Source of the DNA: Salinibaculum litoreum
Lineage (GTDB): Archaea > Halobacteriota > Halobacteria > Halobacteriales > Haloarculaceae
Assembly: GCA_009789175.1 (NCBI GenBank)
Contig: CP046866.1
Span: forward strand, 682,001-746,000
DNA length: 64,000 nt
Direction: 5' to 3'
This document shows, one piece after another, positions 25,917 to 35,136 of the stretch. Position numbers and translations under genes: made by a program. The stretch's first letter is position 1. Every line of letters starts with the position of its first letter. The notes beneath the pieces are model-generated. The model did no database searches. It was not told the DNA's origin and saw nothing but the letters and a program-made list of their open reading frames with translations.

Positions 25917-27131
25917 ATGGACAGCGACATCACGTTCTATTGGACCGGCGGCAGCGGAGCTGCAAACAAAGCGCTCCGTATCGCCGCCCTCGACGAGCAC
26001 CCACAGCATTACTTCCTGCGTGACCACCCGCTATCTCCAGAGGACCTGCCGGACATCACGCACGGGATGATTTCATACGCGACGAAGGAGAATACGCCGT
26101 GGGAAGGCGTCCCTCACGGGACGAAACTTGGAAAGCGATATAGCTATCAGGGGACAACCGACATCGACTGGACCGTCGACTGTGGCGGCTATCAGCTCCT
26201 CTCCTCGAAGTCCGCCTACGATTTCAGCATCGCAGACTTCGTCGATTTCATCGCGACGCACGACGATTACATCGACCGCGTCGCCCTCCGAGACTGGGCG
26301 TGTGAACCCGATTTGACCGCCCGCGATGGCCGGTCAGTAGCCCTCCATCAGGCATGGACGCTCGAGGACCACATCGAGATGGTCGACACGCTCGCCGACC
26401 GAGGGGTGACAGCACAACCGATGGCCGTCATCCAGGGGCATCGCCCGGGAGAATACCAGCGCCACATCCAGCAGTTGCGTGACTACGGCCTCATCTACGA
26501 CGACGTCGGCATCGGCTCGGTCTGTGGCCGCGACCGCGTCGAAGAGATAGCAGCTATCATCTCAACCGTGGACACGGCGACGCCACAGCGCTGCGACCTG
26601 CATGGATTCGGCGTGAAAGTCACCGCCCTCGGCCATCCAGATGTCCGAGCAGCGCTTGCGAGTGCCGACTCCGGGGCCTGGGATGGGCGACTCTCGACAG
26701 ATGCGGGCAAGCCTGTCCACAACGGCCCGCGCGTCCGTGACCGCTGGATAGACTACAACAGCCCGACCGACCCATCAGAAGGCTGGCGCAACCAGCTGCT
26801 GGCCCTCGCAGGCTATCACCAGCGACTGACAGCCACCCTCGACGACGATGCTGACGATACCGCCGGTTACACAGCATCGCTCCCATCTGCATCCGGGAGC
26901 ACTGACGAACTGGAATGTGTCTGTGGTAACGTCGTCGACCCCGGCGCTCCCACCGACGAGCGTGACCTCACCTGCCGCCACTGCGAGCGGCTGATGGTCA
27001 GAGCGCTGGACAGACAGCAGGCCAGTCGTGCCGAGTTCACAGCACCGCGTCCCCAACCACAGCCCGAGGACAACCCCAGACAGGCCAACGCCAACACTAG
27101 CCACGAACAAGCAACCCTGGCGAACATTTAA
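25917..27131 (+). CDS. tRNA-guanine transglycosylase/DpdA-like protein
   Basis: A 404-residue protein with marks of the transglycosylase TIM barrel that exchanges guanine for 7-deazaguanine bases. It has DCGGYQ at residues 88-93 (compare DSGGFQ of TGT, where Asp is catalytic), MAVIQGHRPGEY at about 169-180, and GIGSVCGR at about 198-205 in the position of the glycine-rich binding loop. A late SADSGAW block (about 249-255) could supply the second Asp. Residues about 315-345 hold CVCG and CRHC knuckles, a zinc site placed outside the barrel. Viral and island-encoded relatives (DpdA) modify DNA rather than tRNA, and a plasmid setting near the methyltransferase-like gene fits that. No deazaguanine synthesis genes are in the window. 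Confidence 0.65.
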   Translation: MDSDITFYWTGGSGAANKALRIAALDEHPQHYFLRDHPLSPEDLPDITHGMISYATKENTPWEGVPHGTKLGKRYSYQGTTDIDWTVDCGGYQLLSSKSAYDFSIADFVDFIATHDDYIDRVALRDWACEPDLTARDGRSVALHQAWTLEDHIEMVDTLADRGVTAQPMAVIQGHRPGEYQRHIQQLRDYGLIYDDVGIGSVCGRDRVEEIAAIISTVDTATPQRCDLHGFGVKVTALGHPDVRAALASADSGAWDGRLSTDAGKPVHNGPRVRDRWIDYNSPTDPSEGWRNQLLALAGYHQRLTATLDDDADDTAGYTASLPSASGSTDELECVCGNVVDPGAPTDERDLTCRHCERLMVRALDRQQASRAEFTAPRPQPQPEDNPRQANANTSHEQATLANI

Positions 27132-27230
27132 TCCGTACTGAGCGGTGGTAGCTCACACACCTCTCTCAAGCCAGCGTTCAGATACGGCTGTAACAAGAAC
27201 CTTTAGAAACCATCAATAGCTATTAGCACC

Positions 27231-27584
27231 ATGGGCGAGGCCTGCGAGTTCTGTGACACTGCGGAGAACCTAGTCATCACAGGAGAATATTCTATCTGTG
27301 AACCCTGTGCCCAAACGTACAGAAAGCTGCTGACAGACCACGTCGACGATACATCAGATGTCATCGGTCTCGACGCGGTCGGCCGCGATTACGAACCCTC
27401 CAGCGGGGAGCTGATGTACCTCTCGCTAGCCAACCAGTTCTATCGCGTCGAAATTTCACACGGAGGGGAACCGATGATTTACTTTCAGCCGATTCCCATG
27501 AGCGAGCCAGCAGTGCCGATAACCGACCTCGTGGACGACATCCAGGAAGCCATCGCCGAGAATCAGTCGATCACATCGGGTTAG
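27231..27584 (+). CDS. zinc-finger protein truncated by IS
   Basis: The N-terminus has CEFC and CEPC knuckles (residues 5-8 and 25-28), a compact zinc ribbon, followed by a mixed alpha/beta body. The second ISH3 element starts at 27564, so the last residues (SITSG) are element-derived and the native C-terminus is missing. Unlike copy A, the downstream flank does not restore the frame. Function unknown. Confidence 0.6.
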   Translation: MGEACEFCDTAENLVITGEYSICEPCAQTYRKLLTDHVDDTSDVIGLDAVGRDYEPSSGELMYLSLANQFYRVEISHGGEPMIYFQPIPMSEPAVPITDLVDDIQEAIAENQSITSG

Positions 27585-28938
27585 AGGAAGTGTCTGCTTT
27601 GGGAGGATGTGCAACAACCCGAAGCAGACAGCGAAATAGAGGAAGAGCACCTGCTTAATTTTGTCGTCAACAGCCTCGACGAAGAGCTTGCGATAGACCT
27701 CGGTGATGACGTCAAGGTCACGACAGAGACGTTGTACGAGGTCCTCGCCGGCGCCAGCGCCGGCGGGACCTCAATCAACCACGTCTGCGAAACGACCGGC
27801 GACTCGCCACACGCCAATACCGTCCGGGGACATCTCACCGAGCAGTTTGAGCTTGACTCGGTTGAGGCAGTTGGGGACACGCTCCTGCAGCGAGATGCGC
27901 TTGCGACACTTCCAGATCGACCGGTGGAGGTCTGTGCAGACCTCCACCTCGATCCCTACTACGGCGACGAAGACGAGACAGAGGCGCTGTACTTCTCGCA
28001 GGCGAAACGAGGAACCACAACGTTTCATGCGTACGCGACGCTGTACGTACGAGTACGCAACAAACGATACACGCTGGCGGTGCGCCAGCTCGTCGCTGGC
28101 GACACCACCAGCGATGTCCTCGCTGAGTTTCTCGAACTGCTCGACGGCCTTGACCTCAGCGTCAAGGCCGTCTACCTTGATCGTGGATTCTACAACAGCA
28201 CCTGTCTCGGACTGCTGTACGCCCACAACTACGCCTATGCAATGCCGATTGTCAAGTGGGGCGAGACGATTCAAAACGAACTCAACAGGGGCTGGAGCCG
28301 CGAGATCGAGCACGATCTCGCCGGCGAGGTAACGTTCCCTGTGTTCATCGATTGTGTGTACCAGCAAGGGCGGTACGATGAACACGGAGTGGCGCGTCAC
28401 GGCTACGCCGCTGACGCGCCGTTCATCGACACACCACGAGATGCTCGAGAGCACTACAGCAAGCGTTTCGGCATCGAGTCAAGCTACCGATTAGCCAAGC
28501 AGAGCCTCGCGTTCACCAGTTCTCAAGACGCTGGCCTGCGGCTAGTGATGTTTGTCGTGAGTCTGTTGCTGCAGAACAGCTGGCGGTATCTGCATTGGAG
28601 GTACGTGGCGGCGCCCCGCCGCGGGGGGCGCCGCCTCTGGAGATGGCCGTTCGCGGAGTTTTGTGAGATGGTGTTGCGGGCCGCTTGGACAGCGCTTGGT
28701 GTGCGTAGAGCAGTCCCAGCGAACCAGTCACTCGACGACCGGTTCTTCCGGTAGCTGTCCACCGATCCGGACAGCGGTCGTGAGTGGCGACACTGTCGCG
28801 TCGGCGGCGATCCGCCGCCGACAGCGACGGTCCATGCCGAAGATCCCGCTCACTAGCGCTTCGAAGACGCTCCACGACCAGTTCAATCTGATTCACCGCC
28901 ATCAGACGAGGTTACGCGGCTGTCGATGTGATCGACTG
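27564..28938 (+). mobile_element. ISH3-family insertion sequence, copy B (1375 bp)
   Basis: It has the same length as copy A, with ends CAGTCGATCACATCGG on both sides. The left flank is AGAAT, the same five bases duplicated around copy A, but the right flank is AGTCT. The missing duplication suggests a deletion next to the element or recombination between element copies. It separates the plasmid backbone from the metal island. Confidence 0.9.
27609..28754 (+). CDS. ISH3-family DDE transposase, copy B
   Basis: A full-length 381-residue transposase starting at GTG 27609, with the catalytic Asp in ADLHLDPYYG, the Asp in VYLDRGFYNS and the Glu in FGIESSYR all intact. It is roughly 93 percent identical to copy A by eye (about 25 differing residues, clustered near residues 30-80 and 340-370). 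Both elements should be mobile and able to recombine with each other. Confidence 0.92.
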   Translation: MQQPEADSEIEEEHLLNFVVNSLDEELAIDLGDDVKVTTETLYEVLAGASAGGTSINHVCETTGDSPHANTVRGHLTEQFELDSVEAVGDTLLQRDALATLPDRPVEVCADLHLDPYYGDEDETEALYFSQAKRGTTTFHAYATLYVRVRNKRYTLAVRQLVAGDTTSDVLAEFLELLDGLDLSVKAVYLDRGFYNSTCLGLLYAHNYAYAMPIVKWGETIQNELNRGWSREIEHDLAGEVTFPVFIDCVYQQGRYDEHGVARHGYAADAPFIDTPRDAREHYSKRFGIESSYRLAKQSLAFTSSQDAGLRLVMFVVSLLLQNSWRYLHWRYVAAPRRGGRRLWRWPFAEFCEMVLRAAWTALGVRRAVPANQSLDDRFFR

Positions 28939-29027
28939 AGTCTACCTTCCAATTGGTTCTAGTCTGGGTCTCGGCGGTCGCAGTCGAGTTTGATGTCATG
29001 AGTGGTGGTGATGATCGTATCTAGTGG

Positions 29028-30947
29028 TCAGTGGCGAAGCAGTCGCATCCCGTTGAGGATGACCGCGAGGACGCTGGCCTCGTGGACCAACATTCCCGCG
29101 GCGAGGGTGACGTAGCTGGTGAGCACGCCCGCGAGCAGGACGGTCACGGTCAGCACTGCGAGCCCGACGTTCTCGAGGACGTTCCAGCGCGTCGCCTTGC
29201 TGAGTTTGACCGCGTAGGGGATGCGGTCGAGGTCGTCGGCCATCAACGCCATGTCTGCCGTTTCGATGGCGGTGTCCGTCCCGGCGGCACCCATCGCGAT
29301 GCCAACGTCGGCGGTCGCCAGCGACGGCGCGTCGTTGATGCCGTCGCCGACCATCGCGACCACGTGGCCGTCGGCTTGGTAGGCCTCGATGACTGTCTGC
29401 TTGTCCTCGGGGAGGAGTTCGGCGCGGTACTCGTCGATGCCGACTTCCTCGGCGACGGCGGCGGCCGTCCGCTCGTTGTCGCCGGTGAGCATCACCGTCT
29501 CGATGCCGACGTCCTGAAGCGCCGTGACGACCCCAGGAGCTGCCTTCCGGAGCTCGTCCCGCAGTGCGATTGCGCCGATGATGTCCCCGTCCCGGACGAC
29601 GTGGACGACAGTTTCGCCGCGCTCCTCACGCTCGCGGACGTAGTCGGCGATCCGACTGGGGACGTTAATGTCGCGGTCCTCCAGCAGTGCGCGATTGCCG
29701 ACAACAACTTCGGTGCCCTTGGTATGGGCGATAACGCCCTTACCAGCGACCACGTCGAAATCGTCCGGACCGGGAATCGACCTGCTCCCCGCGTCCGTCT
29801 CGTCCGCCTGGGCGACCGTCGCCCCACCGTCCGTCGCAGCAGTCGGGCGCTCGCGGGCTGCGTCGACGATGGCGTCGGCGAGGTGGTGTTCGCTCTTCTT
29901 CTCGGCGGTCGCCGCGAGCGTGAGGACGTCGTCGTCGGCGATACCGAAACCTTCGATATCGGCCACGGTGGTTTCGCCTTTCGTGAGGGTCCCGGTCTTG
30001 TCGAAGGCGACGAGGTCGATTTTGCCGGCGCGTTCGAGGTGTTCGCCGCCCTTCATCAGCACGCCCGATCGGGCGGCGTTGCCGATGGCCGAGACGATGC
30101 TGACCGGTGGCCCGATGACCAGCGCGCCCGGACAGCCGATGACCAACAGCGTCAGCGACAGGATCGCATTCTGCGTGACTGCATACGCACCGATGGCCAG
30201 CACGATGACGGCCGGCGTGTAGTACTTCGCGAACCGGTCGATGAGACTCTCCGTGGGCGACTGGGCCTCTTGGGCCTCCTCGACGCGACGGATGATACGT
30301 TCGAGAGTCGTGTCCGAGCCCGCACCCGTCGTCCGGATTTCTAGCGCGCCCTCCTGGTTGACCGTCCCGGCGTAGACTTCGTCGCCGTCGGCCTTGTGGA
30401 CGGGCGCGCTCTCGCCTGTGACCGGCGCCTGGTTGACGGCGCTTTCGCCGTCGACGACCTCGCCATCGACCGGAATCTTCCCGCCCGGCTTCACGACGAC
30501 GACCTCGCCCGCTTCGACCTCCCGGGCGGGAACCTCTTGGAGTTCCCCGTCGCGACGGACGGTGGCCGTGTCGGGCGTCATCTCCAGCAGCTCCTGGAGG
30601 GCCGTCCGGGTCTTCCGCATGGTCCGGCCCTCGAGGTAGCTGCCGAGGCTGAACAGGAAGACGACGGCGGCAGCCTCCCAGTACTCGCCGATGACGATGG
30701 CACCGATAGCGGCCAGCGTCACCAGCGTCTTGATACCGAGCGTCCGGCTGGTGACCTCGTGGTAGGCGGTCTTGGCGATGTCGTAGCCACCCACGATTGT
30801 CGCCAGGACGAGGATGGCGGCGCTTGCCATCTCGAAACTCGTGAGGTAGCCCAGACTCCAGCCACTGCCGTACAGCAGGCCGCTCGTCGCCGTGACGATT
30901 GCCTTCCGGTGTTTTTGGTAGTACTGCGTGATCGATTGTTTGGTCAT
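29028..30947 (-). CDS. P1B-type heavy-metal ATPase with CPG motif
   Basis: The start at 30947 (MTKQSITQYY) directly follows the HMA gene; the longer in-frame extension overlaps that gene and is spurious. The 639-residue protein has the TGES actuator loop (VTGESAPV), the phosphorylation site DKTGT with D316, the P1B His-Pro-locus equivalent SEHHLADAI, and the hinge GDGIND. The transmembrane metal motif reads C272-P-G instead of the usual CPC. It should export a soft metal ion, such as Cu, Zn or Cd, using ATP. It lacks a fused N-terminal metal domain; that function is supplied by the separate HMA protein four bases upstream. Likely controlled by the divergent ArsR regulator. Confidence 0.9.
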   Translation of the reverse strand: MTKQSITQYYQKHRKAIVTATSGLLYGSGWSLGYLTSFEMASAAILVLATIVGGYDIAKTAYHEVTSRTLGIKTLVTLAAIGAIVIGEYWEAAAVVFLFSLGSYLEGRTMRKTRTALQELLEMTPDTATVRRDGELQEVPAREVEAGEVVVVKPGGKIPVDGEVVDGESAVNQAPVTGESAPVHKADGDEVYAGTVNQEGALEIRTTGAGSDTTLERIIRRVEEAQEAQSPTESLIDRFAKYYTPAVIVLAIGAYAVTQNAILSLTLLVIGCPGALVIGPPVSIVSAIGNAARSGVLMKGGEHLERAGKIDLVAFDKTGTLTKGETTVADIEGFGIADDDVLTLAATAEKKSEHHLADAIVDAARERPTAATDGGATVAQADETDAGSRSIPGPDDFDVVAGKGVIAHTKGTEVVVGNRALLEDRDINVPSRIADYVREREERGETVVHVVRDGDIIGAIALRDELRKAAPGVVTALQDVGIETVMLTGDNERTAAAVAEEVGIDEYRAELLPEDKQTVIEAYQADGHVVAMVGDGINDAPSLATADVGIAMGAAGTDTAIETADMALMADDLDRIPYAVKLSKATRWNVLENVGLAVLTVTVLLAGVLTSYVTLAAGMLVHEASVLAVILNGMRLLRH

Positions 30948-30951
30948 GGTG

Positions 30952-31167
30952 TTAGGCGGGCTGGGGCGTGTACCCCTGGTTTTCGATGGTCTGTGCGAAG
31001 GCGTCGGGGTCAGCGACGCTGTCGTCGTACTCGATTTCGACGCGGCCGGTCGCGTAGTGAACCTCGACGTGCTGGACACCGTCGACGTTCGACAGGGCGC
31101 GTTCGACGGTGCTCGCACAGCTCGGGCAGTCGAAGTCGAGGACGCGGAACTGGGTTGTGTCGCTCAT
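30952..31167 (-). CDS. HMA-domain metal chaperone
   Basis: A 71-residue ferredoxin-like HMA domain with metal-binding DCPSCAST near residues 13-20. It probably delivers metal to the ATPase encoded just downstream, in place of the fused N-terminal HMA domains of other P1B pumps. An AT-rich element (31198-31207) about 35 bases upstream serves as promoter. Confidence 0.9.
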   Translation of the reverse strand: MSDTTQFRVLDFDCPSCASTVERALSNVDGVQHVEVHYATGRVEIEYDDSVADPDAFAQTIENQGYTPQPA

Positions 31168-31331
31168 TACAGTTTGAGGTAGTGCCCGTACCCCAATAAG
31201 TATTTTTTAGATGATATGTTTGAATATGGATGTAGGTGATTGGAACAGTTAAACGGGTCGTCTAGGGCTTTCGGTATCACGAACCCAGCAACCTGAGTTC
31301 AAAGCAGCGTCCCGCTAGCTTTTCCCGCCTG

Positions 31332-31354
31332 CTCATACTCAGTTCTCGTATGAG
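31332..31354. promoter_or_regulatory. inverted repeat over the ArsR start codon
   Basis: CTCATAC at 31332-31338 and GTATGAG at 31348-31354 form a perfect inverted repeat that overlaps the ATG at 31350. It is well placed as the regulator's own operator. Confidence 0.55.
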
Positions 31355-31874
31355 TAGTTCCGGTACCGACCACCGGCTTGAGGACATCGCGGTGCGAGAC
31401 ACCCGGGTTTCGGACGCCATCGACGAACCGATGCGGGCGATGATTCTCGATATCCTCTCTGAGGAGGCGCTCACCGCAACTGAGGTCCACGGCCGTTTGG
31501 AGGACCGCAGCGTCGACCGCACGGAGAACACGGTTCGTCATCACATCAACGAGTTACGGGATGCCGGTCTCGTCGACGTCGTCCGCTTCGAGGAAGGGCG
31601 CGGTGGAACGACGAAGTACTACCACGCGAATACGATCGTCCTCTCGTACTCGCTGCCGGCGTCAGCCGATGACGCTGTCGAGGAGATGATCGAGGCCGTT
31701 CAGCCCCAGATTGGGGATGCACTCGATACTCTCACAGAAGACCACGACGACGCGATAGCGGAGATCGTCGCAGATATGCAGCCGTGTGAGCACTGTCAGA
31801 CCCAGAAGTACGAAACCTACGTGCTCCTGACTGTCCTCCGCCGGGCGTTCGTTCGTGGCCACCGAGATTCTTGA
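31350..31874 (+). CDS. ArsR-type winged-helix metal regulator
   Basis: Residues about 25-95 form a winged helix (MRAMILDILSEEALTATEV, then TVRHHINELRDAGLV and a beta wing with GGTTKYYH). The C-terminal half is an acidic dimerisation helix followed by CEHC (about residues 151-154), a likely metal-sensing site. It is divergent from the HMA/ATPase pair and should repress them until metal binds. Confidence 0.82.
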   Translation: MSSSGTDHRLEDIAVRDTRVSDAIDEPMRAMILDILSEEALTATEVHGRLEDRSVDRTENTVRHHINELRDAGLVDVVRFEEGRGGTTKYYHANTIVLSYSLPASADDAVEEMIEAVQPQIGDALDTLTEDHDDAIAEIVADMQPCEHCQTQKYETYVLLTVLRRAFVRGHRDS

Positions 31875-31894
31875 GCTTGCGCCCTGTACCGCTG

Positions 31895-32551
31895 TCAAGG
31901 CCTCACTTCACCGTGTGTTTTAGTTATCCGGCGATATCCCTCATACACAGCTGGCAATCCGAGGGGAAGTGCGAAGACTCCGAACCCGAGTAGGATGTAT
32001 CCGGCTACGTGCCGGCGTCGCACAGCTAGAACTGTCGCGGCGACGCCGACGAACGCAATCAGATAGGCAAGATTACTCCAGAGCACGTTGTACGAGGAGC
32101 AGTATAGCCAGCAGACGACCGTGTAGGAGGGAGCGTTCCAGGTCGGCGGATGAAGCTTCGGCCAGAAAAACCGGCAGTATGTCGTCCAGCTGAGCATCGC
32201 GAGCGCCGGAAGTCCAGCAAGCCACATCGGTGTTCCGAACGGCATCCAGTCTCCGAATCGTCTATAGCCAGCGAGGAACAGCGCGGGAAAGCCGATAATC
32301 CACAGCCAGATGCCGATAGTGTAGGTCATAGGCCAGTGTTCGATCCGGGGCTGTGCAATCGGTAATCGTAGAGACTCGGGCAGCGTCGCCCACGGGAACG
32401 AGGGATCGGGAACGGGATTCGTGAGGAACGCGACCAGACAGAGTCCAGTCCCGATGAGGAGCCCGTATAACCCCACCGTCGTGTATCGGTCAAGCCACGC
32501 TGGAAGTTGCGAACGGGGAGACTGTTGACGGTGGTCGGGGAAGCCGGTCAT
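31895..32551 (-). CDS. polytopic membrane protein
   Basis: A 218-residue protein with about five membrane helices (residues 29-46, 75-96, 108-124, 158-176 and 182-200) and many Trp, Tyr and Pro in the loops, including a Cys-rich centre (WTTYCRFF, VVCWLYCSSY). No family is recognised. It lies downstream of a SHOCT gene on the same strand, within the metal island. Confidence 0.6.
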   Translation of the reverse strand: MTGFPDHRQQSPRSQLPAWLDRYTTVGLYGLLIGTGLCLVAFLTNPVPDPSFPWATLPESLRLPIAQPRIEHWPMTYTIGIWLWIIGFPALFLAGYRRFGDWMPFGTPMWLAGLPALAMLSWTTYCRFFWPKLHPPTWNAPSYTVVCWLYCSSYNVLWSNLAYLIAFVGVAATVLAVRRRHVAGYILLGFGVFALPLGLPAVYEGYRRITKTHGEVRP

Positions 32552-32577
32552 TCTTCGGTTTTGATGTCTCGTCGTAA

Positions 32578-32949
32578 TCAGGTATCTCGTTCGAGTGCCT
32601 CGCGTCGCTGTTCGTATTCCTCGTCGGTCAGCTCCCCGCGAGCGTAGGCAAGCCGAAGCTCTTCGAGTGCTTGGTCCGAGTCACTCGAATCGCCCGTGAC
32701 TGCGCGATAGATGAGGTACCCACCACCGACGAGGGCAGCGAGGAACAGCAGCTGCATCACGATGCCGACGATGAACATCCAGCCGGGCATCGTCCCGTCG
32801 CCCCACATGTGACCGCTCCACATCCCGCCCATCATCGGACCGAACCCCATCATCCCGAAGCCCATGAAGAACAACGGGACGATGAATACGGCACCGATGA
32901 TAACGAGGAGGAGCGTAACAAGTCGCGTATCGTCTGAATTTGTCGGCAT
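32578..32949 (-). CDS. SHOCT-domain membrane protein
   Basis: A 123-residue protein with two hydrophobic segments. The loop between them is rich in Met and Gly with His (GFGMMGFGPMMGGMWSGHMW), a possible copper-binding patch. The C-terminus is a SHOCT domain (EELRLAYARGELTDEEYEQRR). Such proteins accompany metal-transport genes in haloarchaea; the role is unproved. Confidence 0.8.
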   Translation of the reverse strand: MPTNSDDTRLVTLLLVIIGAVFIVPLFFMGFGMMGFGPMMGGMWSGHMWGDGTMPGWMFIVGIVMQLLFLAALVGGGYLIYRAVTGDSSDSDQALEELRLAYARGELTDEEYEQRREALERDT

Positions 32950-33131
32950 ATTGTGTTCCCTCCGTGAGTTGGGGTTCTCAGATTATACTACGCACTAACT
33001 ATTCAATGCGGTTGTGCCTTTGAACTGCGTGCTCCACCCACCACTATTCTTTTGAATACCTACTCACCACGGCTCTGACCCGAACTATCTGAAGGAAAAC
33101 TGCAATAGATGATCCCTTCGAACTGATACCT

Positions 33132-34517
33132 ATGGTAGCGACGATGATTGATGGCATCTTCGAAGCTCTACGTATCGGTGTGGGCTTCCTCTGGACGGCA
33201 GCGTGGGCGATCATCATGGGCCTCACGATCACGAGCCTCGTCCAGGTCTACGTCTCCAACGAACGGATGGCCCAGGTCCTCGGTGACGGTGATCTGAGCG
33301 GACTCACCAAGGCGACTGCGTTCGGCGCGGCCAGTAGTGGCTGTAGTTTCGGCGCCGTCGCTATCGGGAAGGGCCTGTTCAAGAAGGGAGCGCACGCGGT
33401 GAACTTCCTCGCGTTCATGTTCGCGTCGACGAACCTCATCGTCGAACTCGGATTGATGATTCTGATTCTGCTCGGCTGGGAGTTCCTGGTCGCAGAGTTA
33501 CTCGGCGGACTCATCCTCATCGCCGTGATGGCCGTCATCGTTCATCTCACGCTTCCGGAGAACCTCTTCGATGAGGTGCGAGAGACGCTCAACGAGCGCG
33601 ATCACGAGGCGGGCGTCACCGAGGATCCAACCTGCGGGATGGAAGGCAAAGACGAGTACACGCTTACGACTGACGGCGGTGAGACGCTCAAGTTCTGCTC
33701 GGAGGGCTGTATGGAGACCTACCGCCAGGAGATGTCGAGCCGCGGTGGGTGGCGTGACGAGTTACTGTCGTGGGGTGGCTGGTACAAAGTTGGGAACCAG
33801 TACCGCAAGGAGTGGTCGATGATCTGGAAGGACGTCATCGCCGGCTTCCTGATATCGGGGTTCGTCATCGTGTTCGTCCCCCAGTGGGTGTGGAATACCC
33901 TGTTCATCCAGGGCGACGGGCTACTTGTGACTGCCGAGAACGCGATTATGGGCGTCGCCATCGCCGTTATCAGCTTCGTCGGCAGCATGGGCAACGTCCC
34001 GTTCGCGGTCGCGCTTTGGGGCGGTGGCATCAGTTTCGCTGGCGTCATCGCGTTCGTCTACGCCGACCTCATCACGATTCCCGTGCTGAACGTCTACCGG
34101 AAATACTACGGCTGGAAAGTGATGCTGTACATTCTCGGAGTCTTCTTCGTCACGATGGCGTTCACGGGCTTCCTCATGGAGCTGCTGTTCGACGCCCTCA
34201 ACATCGTCCCTGATCTGGCGGGCGGCGAGACGGCGACCGAGCAGACGTACTTCGAGGTCAACTACACGTTCTACCTCAACCTCATTGCGTTCGCGCTTTC
34301 CGGCTTTCTCCTGTACGTGTATCGTCGCGGCCTCGGTGCGCCTGGCCAGTACCGTGATCCCGTCTGTGGGATGCGAACTGACGACAGCGAGCCATCGGCG
34401 ACCCACGACGGTGAGACGTACTACTTCTGTTCGCAGACCTGTAAGGAGACCTTCGAGGAGGACCCAGACGAATACGCCACCGGGCATCCGATGGTGATGG
34501 AGGGACACGACCACTAA
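33132..34517 (+). CDS. permease (COG0701/DUF318 type) with two YHS metal-binding modules
   Basis: A 461-residue membrane protein. The N-terminal half has about four helices with the SSGCSFGAVA motif typical of this permease family, whose members include ArsP-like exporters. A central cytoplasmic loop carries a YHS/TRASH module (DPTCGMEGKD, then FCSEGC). The second helical half repeats the fold (SMGNVPFAVALWGGG). A second YHS module closes the protein (DPVCGMRTDD, then FCSQTC) before a His-rich tail. It likely binds and moves a soft metal across the membrane. A paralogue is encoded at 37423-38757. Confidence 0.85.
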   Translation: MVATMIDGIFEALRIGVGFLWTAAWAIIMGLTITSLVQVYVSNERMAQVLGDGDLSGLTKATAFGAASSGCSFGAVAIGKGLFKKGAHAVNFLAFMFASTNLIVELGLMILILLGWEFLVAELLGGLILIAVMAVIVHLTLPENLFDEVRETLNERDHEAGVTEDPTCGMEGKDEYTLTTDGGETLKFCSEGCMETYRQEMSSRGGWRDELLSWGGWYKVGNQYRKEWSMIWKDVIAGFLISGFVIVFVPQWVWNTLFIQGDGLLVTAENAIMGVAIAVISFVGSMGNVPFAVALWGGGISFAGVIAFVYADLITIPVLNVYRKYYGWKVMLYILGVFFVTMAFTGFLMELLFDALNIVPDLAGGETATEQTYFEVNYTFYLNLIAFALSGFLLYVYRRGLGAPGQYRDPVCGMRTDDSEPSATHDGETYYFCSQTCKETFEEDPDEYATGHPMVMEGHDH

Positions 34518-34672
34518 CGGACAGTTCGTCGAGGATTCACAGTATCGATTGAGTCCGTCAGTCGTTCTTGGGCACATCCGCTGACGTGGCCATACTGAAC
34601 AAGCTTCCGTGACTCTTGAGCGGAGGGAATTGGAAGCCGAATTTATGATACCCGCCTTTGAATTCCGACTGA

Positions 34673-35122
34673 ATGTACGACCGAATTCTCCTGTCGACCG
34701 ACGGAACTGTTGCGTCTGAAGAGGCTGAAACACACGCACTCGAGCTCGCAGCCGCCAACGACGCAGTCCTTCACGTGCTCTATGTCGTCGACGAGGATGT
34801 CGTGACTGCATACAGCGGGGACGAGTACGTCGACGAAGCCGAAGGACCCGAACACGGTCTCGAGGAACACGGCGAGAAGACGCTTTCGGAATTCCGACAT
34901 CGAGCCGAAGAGGCCGATGTCGACATCGAGACGTCGATGCAACATGGTCGCCCCGCTGAGACTATCGTGAATCACGCAGACGACTGTGACGCCGATCTCC
35001 TCGTGCTCGGTACCAAACGCCGGCCGGACGAATATCGTGCGTTGCTCGGAAGTGTCACCGACCGCGTTCTCCGATTGACGACGCGTCCAGCAACCGTCGT
35101 GAAAACAGAAGTCAGCGAGTAG
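34673..35122 (+). CDS. universal stress protein (UspA family)
   Basis: A 149-residue alpha/beta protein starting YDRILLSTDGT and ending with the nucleotide-binding loop LVLGTKRRPDEYRALLGSVTDRVLR, the G-x2-G-x9-G(S/T)-type region of UspA, although the first glycines are partly replaced. It has a TTTATGATA promoter element about 25 bases upstream. Probably a cytosolic stress adaptor. Confidence 0.88.
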   Translation: MYDRILLSTDGTVASEEAETHALELAAANDAVLHVLYVVDEDVVTAYSGDEYVDEAEGPEHGLEEHGEKTLSEFRHRAEEADVDIETSMQHGRPAETIVNHADDCDADLLVLGTKRRPDEYRALLGSVTDRVLRLTTRPATVVKTEVSE

Positions 35123-35136
35123 GCAACGACCGTCCG

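Noticed and set aside
29031-31199. Long plus-strand frames opposite the P1B ATPase and HMA genes
   Set aside because: They are antisense shadows caused by GC-rich third codon positions; the minus strand carries all ATPase motifs.
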